64,000 nt of DNA from Casuarius casuarius (taxonomy: Eukaryota; Chordata; Aves; Casuariiformes; Casuariidae). Position 1 is the stretch's first letter; each line of letters begins with the position of its first letter. Shown piece by piece: positions 38,721 through 50,879 of the stretch. Position numbers and translations under genes: made by a program. The stretch is taken from NCBI GenBank assembly GCA_003342895.1, contig PTFA01000035.1, positions 728,022 to 792,021 of the forward strand, in the 5' to 3' direction. The notes beneath the pieces were generated by a model that saw only the letters and a list, made by a program, of their open reading frames with translations, did not search any database and had not been told where the DNA came from.

Positions 38721-40407
38721 CCAAGATAGCTCTAATATCTAGACTGAAAGGCTGTTATAGCATGAGCTTTAAAGGCCCAGCAGTTTTCCTTCCTTCTTTC
38801 CTATGTTCTCTAGAGAATATGTAAATGCATTTTATTTCATATTGAAATTTCAGTTGAAGGGGAAGGAGAAGGCATGTTTTACCTTTCAGCCTATACCTGT
38901 TTACTTCAGTATAATCTCCTTCAGAAAGAGAGGTCTGAATTGGGAAGTCTCCCTGGAAAAGACATTCCTGTAAACCATAGCTTTATCTGTAATCTCTTAT
39001 GTACAGCAGCTGTCTTGGAAGGTGGCACGTGATGGTTTAGTCTCTGATGTAGCTGGTGACTACAAGTTGAATTGTGCCTTATAAATTCTCTCCAAAAAAA
39101 ACAAGCATGGTTTTTGTATATTCACATCCTAAAAATATGTAGCTTTCACTGAGAGGAAATTAAAGTGAGGCCTGAGGGCATGAGGTGTAGCATTCTGCAA
39201 TGTGGAGTAAAGGATTCCCCATCCCAATCACAGAAATGCCTGTACTGTTCAGGAATCTGCTTTGATCTTTTTTACATCTCTGTGACTGTCTGTGGTCTGA
39301 TTCTGTCAGACAAAAGTAAAATTAAAATATTGGCCACCTTCTTGAAATATCCCGTCTACTTACAGTTGTTCTCTCATCCCCATACAGTTCTTCTGCCTTT
39401 GCTGATCTCTCATGCACTACGGAAGGGTCAAGATACCACTTTCAGTGCAGTCATGAGATTTTTCTGTTTCTCCAATCTATGCAAATGTTTAAGAAGGAAG
39501 GAAATATTATTTTATTGAGAAGACAACATAGTTTATTATTCTAGGACTTTTAAATTTAGGGTAGAGATGTTATGAAACCATCATAGGTTTCTTAGGAAGA
39601 ATTCACCCCTTCACAATTGGGCAAGAGAGTACCAGAAGTAGAGATACAGTAAATATAGACATCACAAGAAATTTGCAAATGAGACAGCATATAAAAGTTC
39701 ACAAAGGCTAATTTGATCACATCAGAGAGATACTATGTAAAATCCTCTGGCATAGTGGAAGTTTGTCTTTTGTCCAAAACCAGAAGATCATCATTCATCA
39801 TCTATTTTATGTGCTTTATTCAGCTTCCAACCATCACATTTGGGGTTAGGGATTTTATAAACAAGGCAACTCTTTATGCCTCCGTCTCATTCTCCTAGGT
39901 CTTAGGTACCAGACATTATGCTCCTCTTGACCACTAAGAGCTTATTTGCAACATAAGGAATAAATGAGTTCTCTGTTCTCTGTCTGTCCCTTTTTCATGT
40001 TCTTGTGTGCAGGCAGGAAGGAGACAGGAGAGAGAAAAGAGCCAGTAGCTCAAAGTCAGACCTCTCGGAGGTTACTGCAGAAGTAGCCTTCAGAGTTTGC
40101 ATTTAGAGAAGAACTGGGGAAAAGAAAATTAAGAGAGAGGGAACAAAGGACAAGGCCAAAGACACAGAAAGAAGAGTGGGTCACATATCTGTTAATGAAT
40201 GCTGTGGAGCAACAGGCTTTAATCTGTAAAACTGATGTTGTCTAATATGGCTAACATTTTCATTGTGGGGGGTTTGTATAGAGCCTTGTTATGACTGAAT
40301 GGCTCTCTAGGTTTCTGAATGCCTCTCTGAAACAACAAGAAGCCCTGCAAAGTTCTCTACTTGATTATATTTATCCATAAATAAGCTGTGGTTCTGCATC
40401 TCTGTGA

Positions 40408-40424
40408 TTTTTTTTTTTTTTTTT
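40408..40424 (+). repeat. T17 homopolymer
   Basis: Seventeen consecutive T bases followed by GAAGG. No adjoining element was recognised. Confidence 0.93.
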
Positions 40425-41849
40425 GAAGGTGGTTAACTGAGGAAACGAGGCTTCAGCAATTGTTCTGGCCTCTTCCACTCAGTAAATTTTGAGCCACTTG
40501 GTAAACTTCACTCCAATCTGGCAGGCACAGCAGAGGTTTTTAAGTAATTAACTTCCTACAGACTTTGAGAAAATAGACAGCAAGGCTGAGAAAAACAACC
40601 CATGTTACAGTGATGGAAGGCAGTAGCGTGGGCTGAAGTGTGGTATCAGACAGGAGAGAATCCTCGCTGCAAAGACCCACTGTTTACAGAACAACCTTTT
40701 ATGTGTATATTACGGTTTTTTTCATCATATTCATGCTTTTGCAAGTTATATCTTTTTGAAAAAGAAACCATTTGAATACACTTTATGTTAACATATAAGG
40801 TAATTGATACAGTTTTTTAGCAGCAAATTTTGAAGAATAAGTAAAACAGGGAGTACCGATGCTGTTTTTTCCAACAGCAGTCGTATGTTTTTGGGTGAGG
40901 CACACAGAGAAATTATACATTGCAGACTAGACATGTGTAGCACTGTAAGCAGAGGTGGTGTTTTTAGCAAAACATACCAGAATAATAATTATTCCTGTAT
41001 TTTAGTTTAAATTCCTGTAACTTCGTCACACATTGCCCAAGATGTAAGGCTTATCTGCCACTCTTTTTTATAGCTTGAGTACATTTTTTGAAAATAAATG
41101 GAAACTTTGCAGGAATTCTAATGACTGCTCTGCTATCAAGTGTCATGGGAACTGTAAACTGGCATACATTTTTAAATCCACTCTTTGGCATTGCTTAGCT
41201 AACATGCATGAGACCCTGCATTGTACTCACTTCTACTAATTTCCCTGAATTAATATGCAAGACTCATTCACATTCAAATTTCTCAGGACCAACAGATTTC
41301 AGGAAATGCAGTAGAAACTAGTCAACAAAAGCAAATGGGCATCATGAGAACCTGAAGTGGAAAAATAATATAACAAAACATACGAGTGGTGCATATAGCT
41401 AGTTTATGCATCTTTGTGATCTTATTGCCATTACTTTCATGTTCGCTCTGCTTTTCCTTCACATCTCTTTAAAGGTGTATTGAGATTGGTATTTTAAGTT
41501 ATCCCTCTCTGCAGGCCATGAAAATAAAGGTACCTCAAGTATGTAAAGAGCAAAGGTGGTTTCAAGCATTGGGGCTAAATCTAAACAGAAAGACGGTTGC
41601 TGCAAAGCTCAGCAGGTACCTCCCTTCTAAGATCTGAAGAACAGAATTAGCCACCAAGATTTCTGTATAAAGAGAAAATTAGAGATTTCAGAACAGAGGT
41701 GACAGAATCACACATGCGCTGGAGGGGGTTTGAATGCCCAGATGCAGGGAGTAAAACTAACAGCACGTTGCAGCCTGTTCTGGCACCGGGTTTGCTCTGT
41801 GCCTCCTGCGCCGCTTTAAACAGAATAATTAAATTCACTGGACCAGAGA

Positions 41850-41945
41850 GATGCTACGGCTTTGCGGTTAGGGCACTCATTTGAGATCAGACCTCATTTC
41901 CAGTCTTAGCGCCAATCAATCCTTAAGTAATTGACATTACTTACT
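41850..41945 (+). mobile_element. tRNA-derived (MIR-like) SINE head relic
   Basis: GCGGTTAGGGCACTCATTTG followed by AGATCAGACCTCATTTCCAG matches the tRNA-derived head of amniote MIR-like SINEs, where TAGCGGTTAGGGCACT and a box-B-like GGTTCRAATCC occur in this order. Box B is degenerate here, so it is not a functional tRNA promoter. The core motif is not clear downstream, where a GC-rich hairpin follows instead. Confidence 0.5.
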
Positions 41946-41948
41946 GGT

Positions 41949-42010
41949 CATGGCCGAGACGGGGAGGGGGCTTTCCCCTCCGTCCCGAGCTCTCCAGCCA
42001 CTCGGCCATG
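41949..42010. repeat. GC-rich nested hairpin
   Basis: CATGGCCGAG (41949-41958) and CTCGGCCATG (42001-42010) form a perfect 10-bp inverted repeat. Inside it, 41959-41983 folds into a second stem: ACGG pairs with CCGT, then AGGGG with CCCCT around a five-base loop, with a two-base bulge. Inner and outer stems together make a compact branched structure. It may be a chance product of local GC-rich sequence, the relic of a terminal inverted repeat, or a structured RNA element. Confidence 0.6.
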
Positions 42011-42069
42011 GTCACTCTGTCTCCTTGCTCCTTTGCTTGTTTTTAAAGGAGAACTGAAACTGAATCAGG

Positions 42070-42126
42070 CCTTGGAGGCAAAATAAGGGACAGAGCTGGG
42101 CTGCTGACTCCAGCTAGAGGAAGCCG
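42070..42126 (-). mobile_element. Possible MIR-like SINE fragment, reverse orientation
   Basis: GGACAGAGCTGGGCTGCTGA resembles the reverse complement of the SINE head, where reversed copies typically read CAGAGCTGGGAC...CCTGACTCC. The match is short and imperfect. Confidence 0.25.
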
Positions 42127-42129
42127 AGG

Positions 42130-45100
42130 AGGCCGTCTATTTAAGCTTCAGCAACTCTGGCCGTGGGGTGAAGCAGAATTTTAGGTATAGACGAGGCATT
42201 TATGGTGAAAATGGAGATAGCTGCCACTTTCTACTTCAAGTCCTAAAGCCTATAAACAAACAAGGATGGGCAAATTTCTGGATTTATGATTTCAATTTGA
42301 ACGCCTACTTGCCGTTTTAAGGCTTTTGATCAATCTAAAATTTAGAACTTCAGAGAGGCTCAGAGAACAAATGAAATTAAGTATTTTCTGTAAGAAAAAA
42401 TGAGAGAAATTTCTGCGTATCCAGCAGAGGTGTCCAGCAAATAGTCTAACAAAGATATTGTATTAACTACATTGTACCATAAATACTAACTTTTTAATGA
42501 AAACATGTTGTTTAAAATATCTTCCATAGTCTGGGAAAGAATGCTTATATTATATTTTTGATTAAAATGTTTTTGAGCAATTTGGAGTCCTGCAGCTATT
42601 AATTTTTCCTACAGTAGATTAGCATAGTATTTTTCTTTCTTGTGTATTCTTAAAGTGCAAACTCTCTTCAGCCTCAGAATGGCAAATCTGACAAAGAAGC
42701 TAGTATAACAGATTAAGATATGTACATTTTAATTACTAGAATCTGCAGCAAATCAGCAGCAATCTTATGGAAATGAAGAATTTATAGTTTTACTACAAAC
42801 TAGGATAAAAACAGTAGAATTTATCTTCATTTGTATCAAGAAAGGATAATTAGGGAAGATATCAAGTAAAGCAAGTCAGCACTATGCTATCAAATTATTG
42901 CAACACATATAATATCTCATCTACTCTTTATCAAATGAGATGAGCTTTTGTTCATTTTCATCCTAACCAAATAACAAATGATTATCCATTAGTACTGGTA
43001 TTCAGGGATTTGTTCCAGTAGACAATTACTGAGGAATTGGAGATAGCAAATGTTTAAATAAAGGGTTACATAATCATGTCTATGACCAAAAATTGGAAAT
43101 ATACTCAAAGGTGTTTTCTTTGCATACTTAGATTCAATTTAAACACAGGCAGAATTTGAAGTTATAATCTCTCTTCAATTTTCCTTCCCGTGCCTGTGTA
43201 TATGTGCATTTTCATACCTTGAAAGATTGATAGACTATGAAGAAATGTTATTTTCTTAGGAAACTGTATTAGGAGTAGTACCCTAAGCAAATGTTGACAC
43301 CAATTTCCTGTCTAGATGACTATTGATATGTGTTTCTTGTTGGCTCTCCTGCAGTCCTAGTACAGCTGAAATTCCCCTTAGGGTCACCATGCATTCTAAA
43401 TACACATCCATAACAAGAAAACTCTAACTAAAATCAGGTAATAATGTTACTAATAACTGTACTTTCTAAAACAGTTTGGTAGATCTTGCTTAAGAAAAGG
43501 AGAATAATCTATGGTGGGAACTCTACACAGAGTCATTACCCGTTGATGGAATACTCTGGGTTTTCAGTGTGAGATGAAGTGGCTCAAAGCTTGTTGCCAT
43601 TAAAATACCTCTGATATGAGATATTTCTAAGAATTTTATGATATTTCTAAGCATTAGAAATTAATTAATACTAATTCTTTATGCCTTTCTGTGTTTCTCC
43701 CCATACTGAAGGGAGAAATAATAGGGGAAGTCCCCCCCCCCAAAAAAAGGACTTGATGCTATGATCACTGATGTCAATGATATAACTCTCTCTGACTTAA
43801 ATGGCTCAGAATTAAGTCTTATATGTCTTTGGGGTATCATCAATAAGGGTGCAGTTTCCCATTAATATAAGAGGATCAGGATTTCTTCTGAGAAATGGTA
43901 TTAACACAAATTCTTGTCAGGCTCAGATGCTCAGATAAAGGCTTTTGGAGAGAATTAAAAAGTAAAAAAAAAAAAGCAAAAGGGGAAAAAAGAGACTATT
44001 TGCAGATAAAGTTCATACTCACTCAAAAAATGAATAGATACAGCATATTCTCCAAGAAGGTGATGTTATTTGAGAAGATTTCTTGAAAGTTTGCTTTAGA
44101 AGGTGTTAGAGATATTGAACGGTATCCTGGTGGTGTGAAGCAGAATTGTGAATTTGCAGAGGAGTAAGTCGTTGAAGAGATACCTGCACAATTAAAATGG
44201 AAAATCATATAAGTGAAATGTAATTTCCCAACATCAGAAACATGGTTTTCAGCAAAAAGAAAAATCTTAGAGTAGTGGTGAAAGGTCAAAGCTACAAGTA
44301 TAAGAATTGAAATTAATAAGCTGGTCATAAATCAAAAGTACTTTTTTATTATTTTGCCACAAGTCTATGTATAAACTTTTCTTTTGAAAGAGTGCACAGC
44401 TTTTACTAAGCAGATTTCTTAGCTGTATTCAATCAGAATAATAAGCATGTAGAAGGGGCATCAAACTTGATACTTGCAAGTTTTTAGGATGTAAAAAATG
44501 GAAGACAGCAAATTCAATCATTGCCAGAAATGTACTTCTCTTGTCCAGATACGTCTTAAATATGTGGGAAAATTCATATACATCTACAGTATTTCCAAGT
44601 AACCCAAAGGCATGTCAAAGCAGCTCACTGCTGAAACTAAACTTTACAGGAGATCATTCATGACAGACTCCTTCCATGCACCAAAACCAGATTTGGATTA
44701 GAACCTTCTTGTTGCATTTTTGCTTAGGAATATATGTCTATTTGATTCCAGATGGTATACAGAAGCACCTCCTTGTAGAAGGAGAAGGCTAAACTTCAGT
44801 GGTAGCTGGCAAATCTAATGTGCAAAAAACCCCAATCCTTACTTTTTTGTATCCACATTAGTACCCATATAATGAGTGCCCAAATGCAGATATCATTTTG
44901 ATTTCTGCTCTGCTAAACCATGAAGAAACATTTTGAATTTGCAGTTACTTCCTTGAGCTTGATGTGTAACTCAAGTTTTATACAGACAGAGCTCTTTTTG
45001 ATTCCCAAAGCTATCACTGAAATATTGTTATAAGCTAGGTATATCTGATTTCAGCTGTCTTCAAGTGATGCTGACTTTTGCACTTGTAAAGAAACAGGAC

Positions 45101-46185
45101 TATAGCTCAAGTTAGGGAATTCCATGATCTGCTAATCTAGCTATGCAATGCAGTTTCAATTTTATGTAATACTGTTCACTCTCACTGGCATGAATGAAGT
45201 CATTTGTATGCATCACACTGACCAACCTGCTACACTTAAGAGAAGGTCTATGGTTTCAGAAACCAATCTATTTGCACGGTGCTGGTATAATTGTCATTGG
45301 TATGACTACAGTACCTCTGAGTTCCAATCATGGCTCTACTCTACATGCTGTAAAAAACAGAACTAAAAAAATAGCCTTTGCCCAAAAAGGATGGATACAG
45401 ACAGGTTTTGTTGCATCACTGGACCCTCCCTCCCCACATTATTAATCATGTTGACGGCAGTTTCAGTACATCATTTTTTAAATTAAAAAATTGTAAAAAA
45501 ACACTGATTCACATTATGCAATTAGTCTGAAAGATGCTGGTTTACCACTAGCTGCATCAATTCTATTGAAATATTAGAGATATAGAGCAGGTATGTAGAA
45601 CCCTATTGTGCAATCTATTAACATTTAAAATTTCAGCTGATTAACTGAGTGATAAAAACAAGACTCAAAACAGGATGAGACAAACCTTATATTGTCATTT
45701 AATATAATAGTATTTAACAATATTCTAGCTAATATTTGGTATAGGACAAAAATCTGGAAAGAAAATGCTTCTTCTAAAATAGTGTTTCCTACTCCTTTCT
45801 TTAACCTTTTCATCTCTCAATTTTTCCCTGTCTGCTACTCACTGTTAGGCCCATTTCTCTCAGCTCTTGTTTCTCAGTTTAAATCTATTTTTATCTTATT
45901 GATGAGTCACTCGTCAGTCTCTAGTTTAACACATCCTGTGTTTCTCCGGATGGTCTCACATGCTTTTTATATAAAGGGAGAGGAGGACTGTGTGATTGCA
46001 TCGTGACTCTTTATTCTTTTTCACTCCAAAAGGAAAATAAGGTGGTATTTATTTATATCCTGAATTATTCTTCATTTTTTTCCTATCAAAATTTCCATCA
46101 GGTTCCTATATGTGTATTTAGCCAGGTCTGCTACTACTTTTTCTCACCCATAGCCTGTATAAATGCTCCTGTTTGTTTGCTTATG
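42130..46185. other. AT-rich non-coding stretch, no gene recognised
   Basis: A C10A7 junction at 43732-43748 is the only notable simple repeat. Open frames at 43895-44328 and 45692-46006 are AT-rich, hydrophobic by composition and without motif. I see nothing gene-like. Confidence 0.6.
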
Positions 46186-46189
46186 CTGC

Positions 46190-46385
46190 TTGTCAGTTCA
46201 GCTGCAGCTGAAATCATTAATTCTCATATAATTATAGTGGTGCCATTCAAACAGCTAAAGTTAAGGTTGTGTCAGCAATTCCATTATAAATTCTTAATTT
46301 AAATGGTCTGCAATAACTCAGCCATAAAATATGTTTTGAGCTGAACCCTGGCTTGTAAGGTTTCAAGCCAGGAACGACTTCCTTT
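46190..46385. promoter_or_regulatory. Candidate enhancer with double E-box palindrome and hairpin
   Basis: TTCAGCTGCAGCTGAA (46197-46212) is a perfect 16-bp palindrome containing two overlapping CAGCTG E-boxes, the binding site of bHLH factors. ATCATTAATTCTC and ATAATTATAG follow as homeodomain-type cores. At 46347-46372 CCTGGCTTG and CAAGCCAGG form a perfect 9-bp stem with an 8-base loop. No repeat family is recognised. This is inferred to be a regulatory element; its activity and conservation are untested. Confidence 0.3.
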
Positions 46386-46654
46386 TGAAACCAAAAAAGG
46401 AAAAGAAAAAAAGAAAAGGAAAATAGCTCTCTGTAATCATTTCAAGAATGAATTTAGTGCTTGTGAAAAGGCTAAATTTACTGCCCTAGGAACTGAGCTC
46501 TGTTAAAAAGTCCGTGGTGACACAAGAGGCATATTACAGATTTCCTTTATTTTGCTTCAGTTTGACTTACAAGATTCTGATCCTATAAGCTAAGAGAATT
46601 TTTTGTACCCTGCATAAACTCATCTTTGCCTTAAGGCTGACAGCAAGTGAATTA

Positions 46655-46950
46655 TTTAATAACAATTATGGTAGTATATTAAGGGAGCAATTAGTGGCAT
46701 CCGTGCCAACCAGCACAAAGGACTTGCACCACCAAATTACACTTTGCATTCTCTCTGTCGCCAAGGGACCATTCTGGGGTGGTGTGGGCCAAATCTGAAT
46801 GAGCTTGGTGAGGTGACAGGCCTTCATCATTTCATCCATTGATCATCTGCTTCCCTTGTTCCTTGAAAACCAGTATGGAAACCATTGAAAGGGACATAGA
46901 CTGGGGCAGAGGCGGCGCAACCATACAGGTGTGTGAGCTCAGATGCTTTT
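46655..46950. promoter_or_regulatory. Candidate conserved non-coding element
   Basis: About 300 bases of higher complexity and moderate GC with retained CpGs (CATCCGTGCC, CTGTCGCC, GGCGGCGC), several ATTA/TAAT cores near the start and no repeat character. It differs in texture from the AT-rich DNA around it. Open frames are short, so it is not an obvious exon. Called on appearance only. Confidence 0.25.
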
Positions 46951-47122
46951 CACATTCTTGTTCATACGATGTTTAAATAGTTTCATTTTTTCTGGATTTT
47001 TTCCGGATTTTGCAACGGCACCAAAGTACTCAACCAAAACAGAGCCTCTTTCATGATTAGCTAAAAGCATCTTCCTAGAAATTTAGCCAGCACTCTTGAT
47101 CACAGGAGGACAGGTTCAGTCC

Positions 47123-47148
47123 AAAAAAAAAAAAAAAAAAAAAAAAAA
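47123..47148 (+). repeat. A26 homopolymer
   Basis: Twenty-six consecutive A bases, the longest homopolymer in the window. It could be the tail of a retroposed copy, but the upstream sequence is not recognisable. Confidence 0.96.
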
Positions 47149-48945
47149 GCCCACAAACCCAACTGTAACATTTCCCAGTATATCCTTGCCAGGTGATATT
47201 TCACGAAGCTCAGCTTAACAGATGCAAAACAAATAGCTAGGGATGCTCTGTTGATATTTAGATAATATAATCCCAATTTAGTTTGATGCAAACTAAAGTT
47301 GGCACAGCTCAAACTTCATCTGGAAAATAGGTTAAGCACTACATTTAAAAATGGATTGAGGATTTTCCTAGTGAAGTGCTCTGGTCTGTGAATTTCAGGA
47401 AATCAGGGCTGATTTTCATGGCACTTGAACAGAAACTTTTGACCTTAAACTACTGTCCTTATTACAGCCAATAACAAAATTTCTGTTATCAGAGGGTCAG
47501 GATCTCACTCTGAATCTAAGGATGAAACCAGAGGTGATAGTCTCTATCGTTTGCGGCAATATTGCCTAGAAAGACCCCATGAAAGTAAGGGCCTTGTTAT
47601 GCTTAGCCCTAAACATATGCATAATCATTAATTTGACTTCTTCCTGGAAATTTTATAATCCAAGAATTTCTAAATATAATATCTAGAACTGACAAAAGTG
47701 GAAAAAAGGACATGATTTTTTTCATATATGGTAAGCCAATACATGGAATTTATTGATTCATCAGAGGCACCCAAAATCTGCAGTAGAGCTAGATACTGAT
47801 ACATCCTGGAGTATCTCTGTAGTTAAAGATGAATGATTTGTCACTGAAGTATGACCAATATTCAGTAGACTAAATTTAGTTGTAAGTGAAAAAAACTGCA
47901 TGGAATGCCCTATAGACTTTAAATTACATGCGAAGAATCACAAGATCATACTTTGTAAATATCCAGGGTTATAGATCACCAGATTATAGTTGTCTGTTAC
48001 AAATCTGCTCTCATATCAAATCTAATGAAGATACGGCGCTTTTTTTTCTGTTAATTTGATTGAGTAGGTTTCAGAATTGGTCTCATTTCATTTAAATTTG
48101 CTGCTCTGTTGTTTTCTTTTGTTGTTCATCTTGATTCTACACACTGCATTTCTGTATCTGCAAGGTGAGAGAAGTCCGTGACTCTGAAGAAAAAGAACAG
48201 CTCAAAAAGTTGTTAGCGTCATTTAAAAATATTTTTAAAGTCTCTTAAAGAAAGTATTCCATAGAATATCGGCCTAATGAAATCTTACTGAAAATGTTCT
48301 ATTTCTTCATGGAAGAAAAGTGTCCTTTTAAATGAGTCCTTGCAACAATAACTGCAATAAAACACACACCTCGATTTCTCTACACTGCTTGCGTGCAGTA
48401 CAGCTTTAGCGTGGCTCATCTTTCAGGGCCCAGGCCAATAGTCTGTCTCAGCACTACGCTGTTTTGTGCTGTGCCTTTCAAAGATAGCGCTGGAGTGTCT
48501 GAAATTTGGGGCCTCACACACAGATATATCCAAAGAAAAGCATGGGTGGCTGCAATCTAGGAAAACCACTGCTTCTAGTTTTAAAATTCTGGTAGCATTT
48601 TACGGCAAATAATTGCCATGTAAATTACAAGATCTATATAAAAGACTGTGCTGATGTTCTAATTCATATTTAATTCCCAATTGCAAAATTTACCTTTCAA
48701 ATGATTTCCTATGTCAATAGCGATGATAATAAAAGATGGGCAACACTGAAATAATTCATGAGTTTTTTTCTATCTTGCAGCACCTCTTCTATTAACAGTT
48801 TTGCAGAAACGGAATTACTCACTCAAGTAGCACAGTTAGCCCTCGGTTAGGGCTGAGCCATTTTGTTGCTCATCTTAATGATATAGAGAAAGGCAAAGAA
48901 TGGCATCTTATTGACGCGGTTGATATCTGCTTTGTTTGTTCTCTG

Positions 48946-48957
48946 GATCCTAGGATC
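48946..48957. repeat. 12-bp perfect palindrome
   Basis: GATCCTAGGATC is a perfect palindrome, closely followed by TCATCGATTTTTGATGA (5-bp arms). It sits in a block that retains CpGs (TTGACGCGGTTGAT), suggesting constrained regulatory DNA. It may also be coincidence. Confidence 0.6.
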
Positions 48958-50879
48958 ATCGATTTTTGATGAGGGGTTTTACAATCGTATGAGAGTCACC
49001 CCTTCCTTTCTGGGAGTGGAAAAAGGATAATCACATCATGACATGGTGCCTGAATAGCAGCAGCGGTCTGCACAAGCAGCAGCTTTTGCTTTAGCCTATG
49101 AACTACTGTGATTCACTGATTCAGGCAACAATCTTATTTAAAACAACAAAGAGAACCCATTATATCAGGTTTCTATTCTTCCCTTCTGGCAAGCAAAAAT
49201 GAGGGAAAACTGACAGTACTTGAAGACAGGCCAAGTAAAATGTTCAGCTCGGGTGACCTGTAATACTTAGCAGTGAATCAGCCGTTTATCACGGGCTACC
49301 TGCAAACACTTGCAGGGTTTCCCACTAGACGCTGTTCCCAAACATCATGAGCTTGAAGCCTTTTGCCATGTCTCATGAGCAGAGAAGCCCTTCGGCTTCT
49401 TTCAGGCAGAACTTTTAAGGTTATTTTCGATGGAGTGATAGACTTGATTTCAGGTATGAATAAATAAGTGCAAACAAAACTGTATCTGTGTATCATGAGT
49501 ATCTGGCTGCTTGTATCATTTCTTCGGTTCCAATTTTGCTGTGCTTTCCTTCTCTGTCAGACATTGCGATATACAATGTGATCTCAGGTCATGGGACTTT
49601 TTCCTTCCCTATATACAGAGCACAAAATTCTGCTGTCCAGGGTAACATGAGTTGACTTTTATTCTGTTGCATGATATTCAGAATGTTCTTTAAGATGCTG
49701 ATTTAAAACAACAAATAAGAAAAAAAAATTACAGTCTGAACCAATCTACATATTCTTCCCAACAACTGCCTTACTTCTTGTTAAGAGGTCTTATGTGAAT
49801 CCAAAACTGCTTTTCTCCTTCAGAGAAAACTGCTTTTCTCCCTCCTATTTTCTGCAAAAGAATCACTAGGGAACCACTTTTACTGCTAATTCGGTGTGGT
49901 AAGAGGAAGCTGAAAGTTACTGTGGCCTCAATGTGTGCCTATGCCTTAGAGATGCAGTGTCTATCATTAGCATCTGAGTCATTGTCAGCAATTACCCATT
50001 TCATCAGCACAGGTCTGTTTTCTTACCTTCTGGAATTTTTTTAACCTTGTTTATATCAAGTGGTATATCTGTTTGTTTGCAGGTGTCCTTCTGTTATTGA
50101 CAAGATATTACTTCAAACTTCTTCTTTCTTTCCTGTCAGTTATTCGCCTCACAAGAGCATTTATTTACTTCACGTTTGTTTTATATGGGCTTGTGGTCCA
50201 TAGGAAGATTAGTATAAACAGTTTCGCTTAGGCCTTTTCCTTTATAGTTGATGGAAGCAGGTTTGAAGTCATTTGTATAGTATGTTATGAATGCTGTCAA
50301 ATCTGAATTCAAAAGCATTGTATGTGCTTGCAGGCAGAAATGTGGGAATACCACTGGAGATATTCTGCATTCTTTAGGTTGTCTTCCCCCTCTTACTCCT
50401 ACAGCATTTCATTTGTAGATTTAGGTTATTGCAACCCGGTGCTCCTACCTAGAAGCTACAGTAATAGATATCTCAGGACAATTGGAAATATTTTAGTTGT
50501 AATAAAACTGAGAAAAACAGAGAGTCATTAATGAGGGAACACTTATCTTAACTCACCAGCTGGAACTCAGCTAGGGAAACCGTGTGTGCGGACAAATCGC
50601 AGTCACGGTGCTTGCTACTCGTTTTAGTTCTTTCTGCCAGTTTGGGAAAGGACGAGATCAATAACGCAGCTTCAGGCATTACTGTCCAGGTCCTCAGTGA
50701 TACCTCGCTCCACCATTTATGCGCCTCTGATAGATGCAAAACAGTTGTTCATCTGACATCCATCTCCATATTTGCCCCAGCATTTTCATAGGTATGTGTA
50801 AAGCTGCCTCGAGGTTGACATAAGACCCCAGGTAACAAAAACGCTGAAGTCAAAATAGATATTCCCCTGATTGCATGCC

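Larger units (their letters stand above)
35900..41690. other. AT-rich non-coding stretch
   Basis: It contains a short tandem GATTTTTTGAAAG duplication (36311-36337), a purine-rich patch (40010-40180), a T17 run (40408-40424), and a block at 38320-38720 that looks like a conserved non-coding element (see its own entry). The 117-codon open frame at 39165-39518 starts at GTG and has no recognisable motif. No gene is supported. Confidence 0.55.

Noticed and set aside
39165..39518. 117-codon open frame
   Set aside because: It starts at GTG, is cysteine- and hydrophobic-rich by composition, and has no motif or conserved-looking neighbourhood.
41855..41925. Possible tRNA gene
   Set aside because: Box B is degenerate and the acceptor ends do not pair. 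It fits a SINE head better.
47123..47148. A26 run as the tail of a processed pseudogene
   Set aside because: The preceding sequence has no recognisable coding similarity and no flanking duplication was seen.
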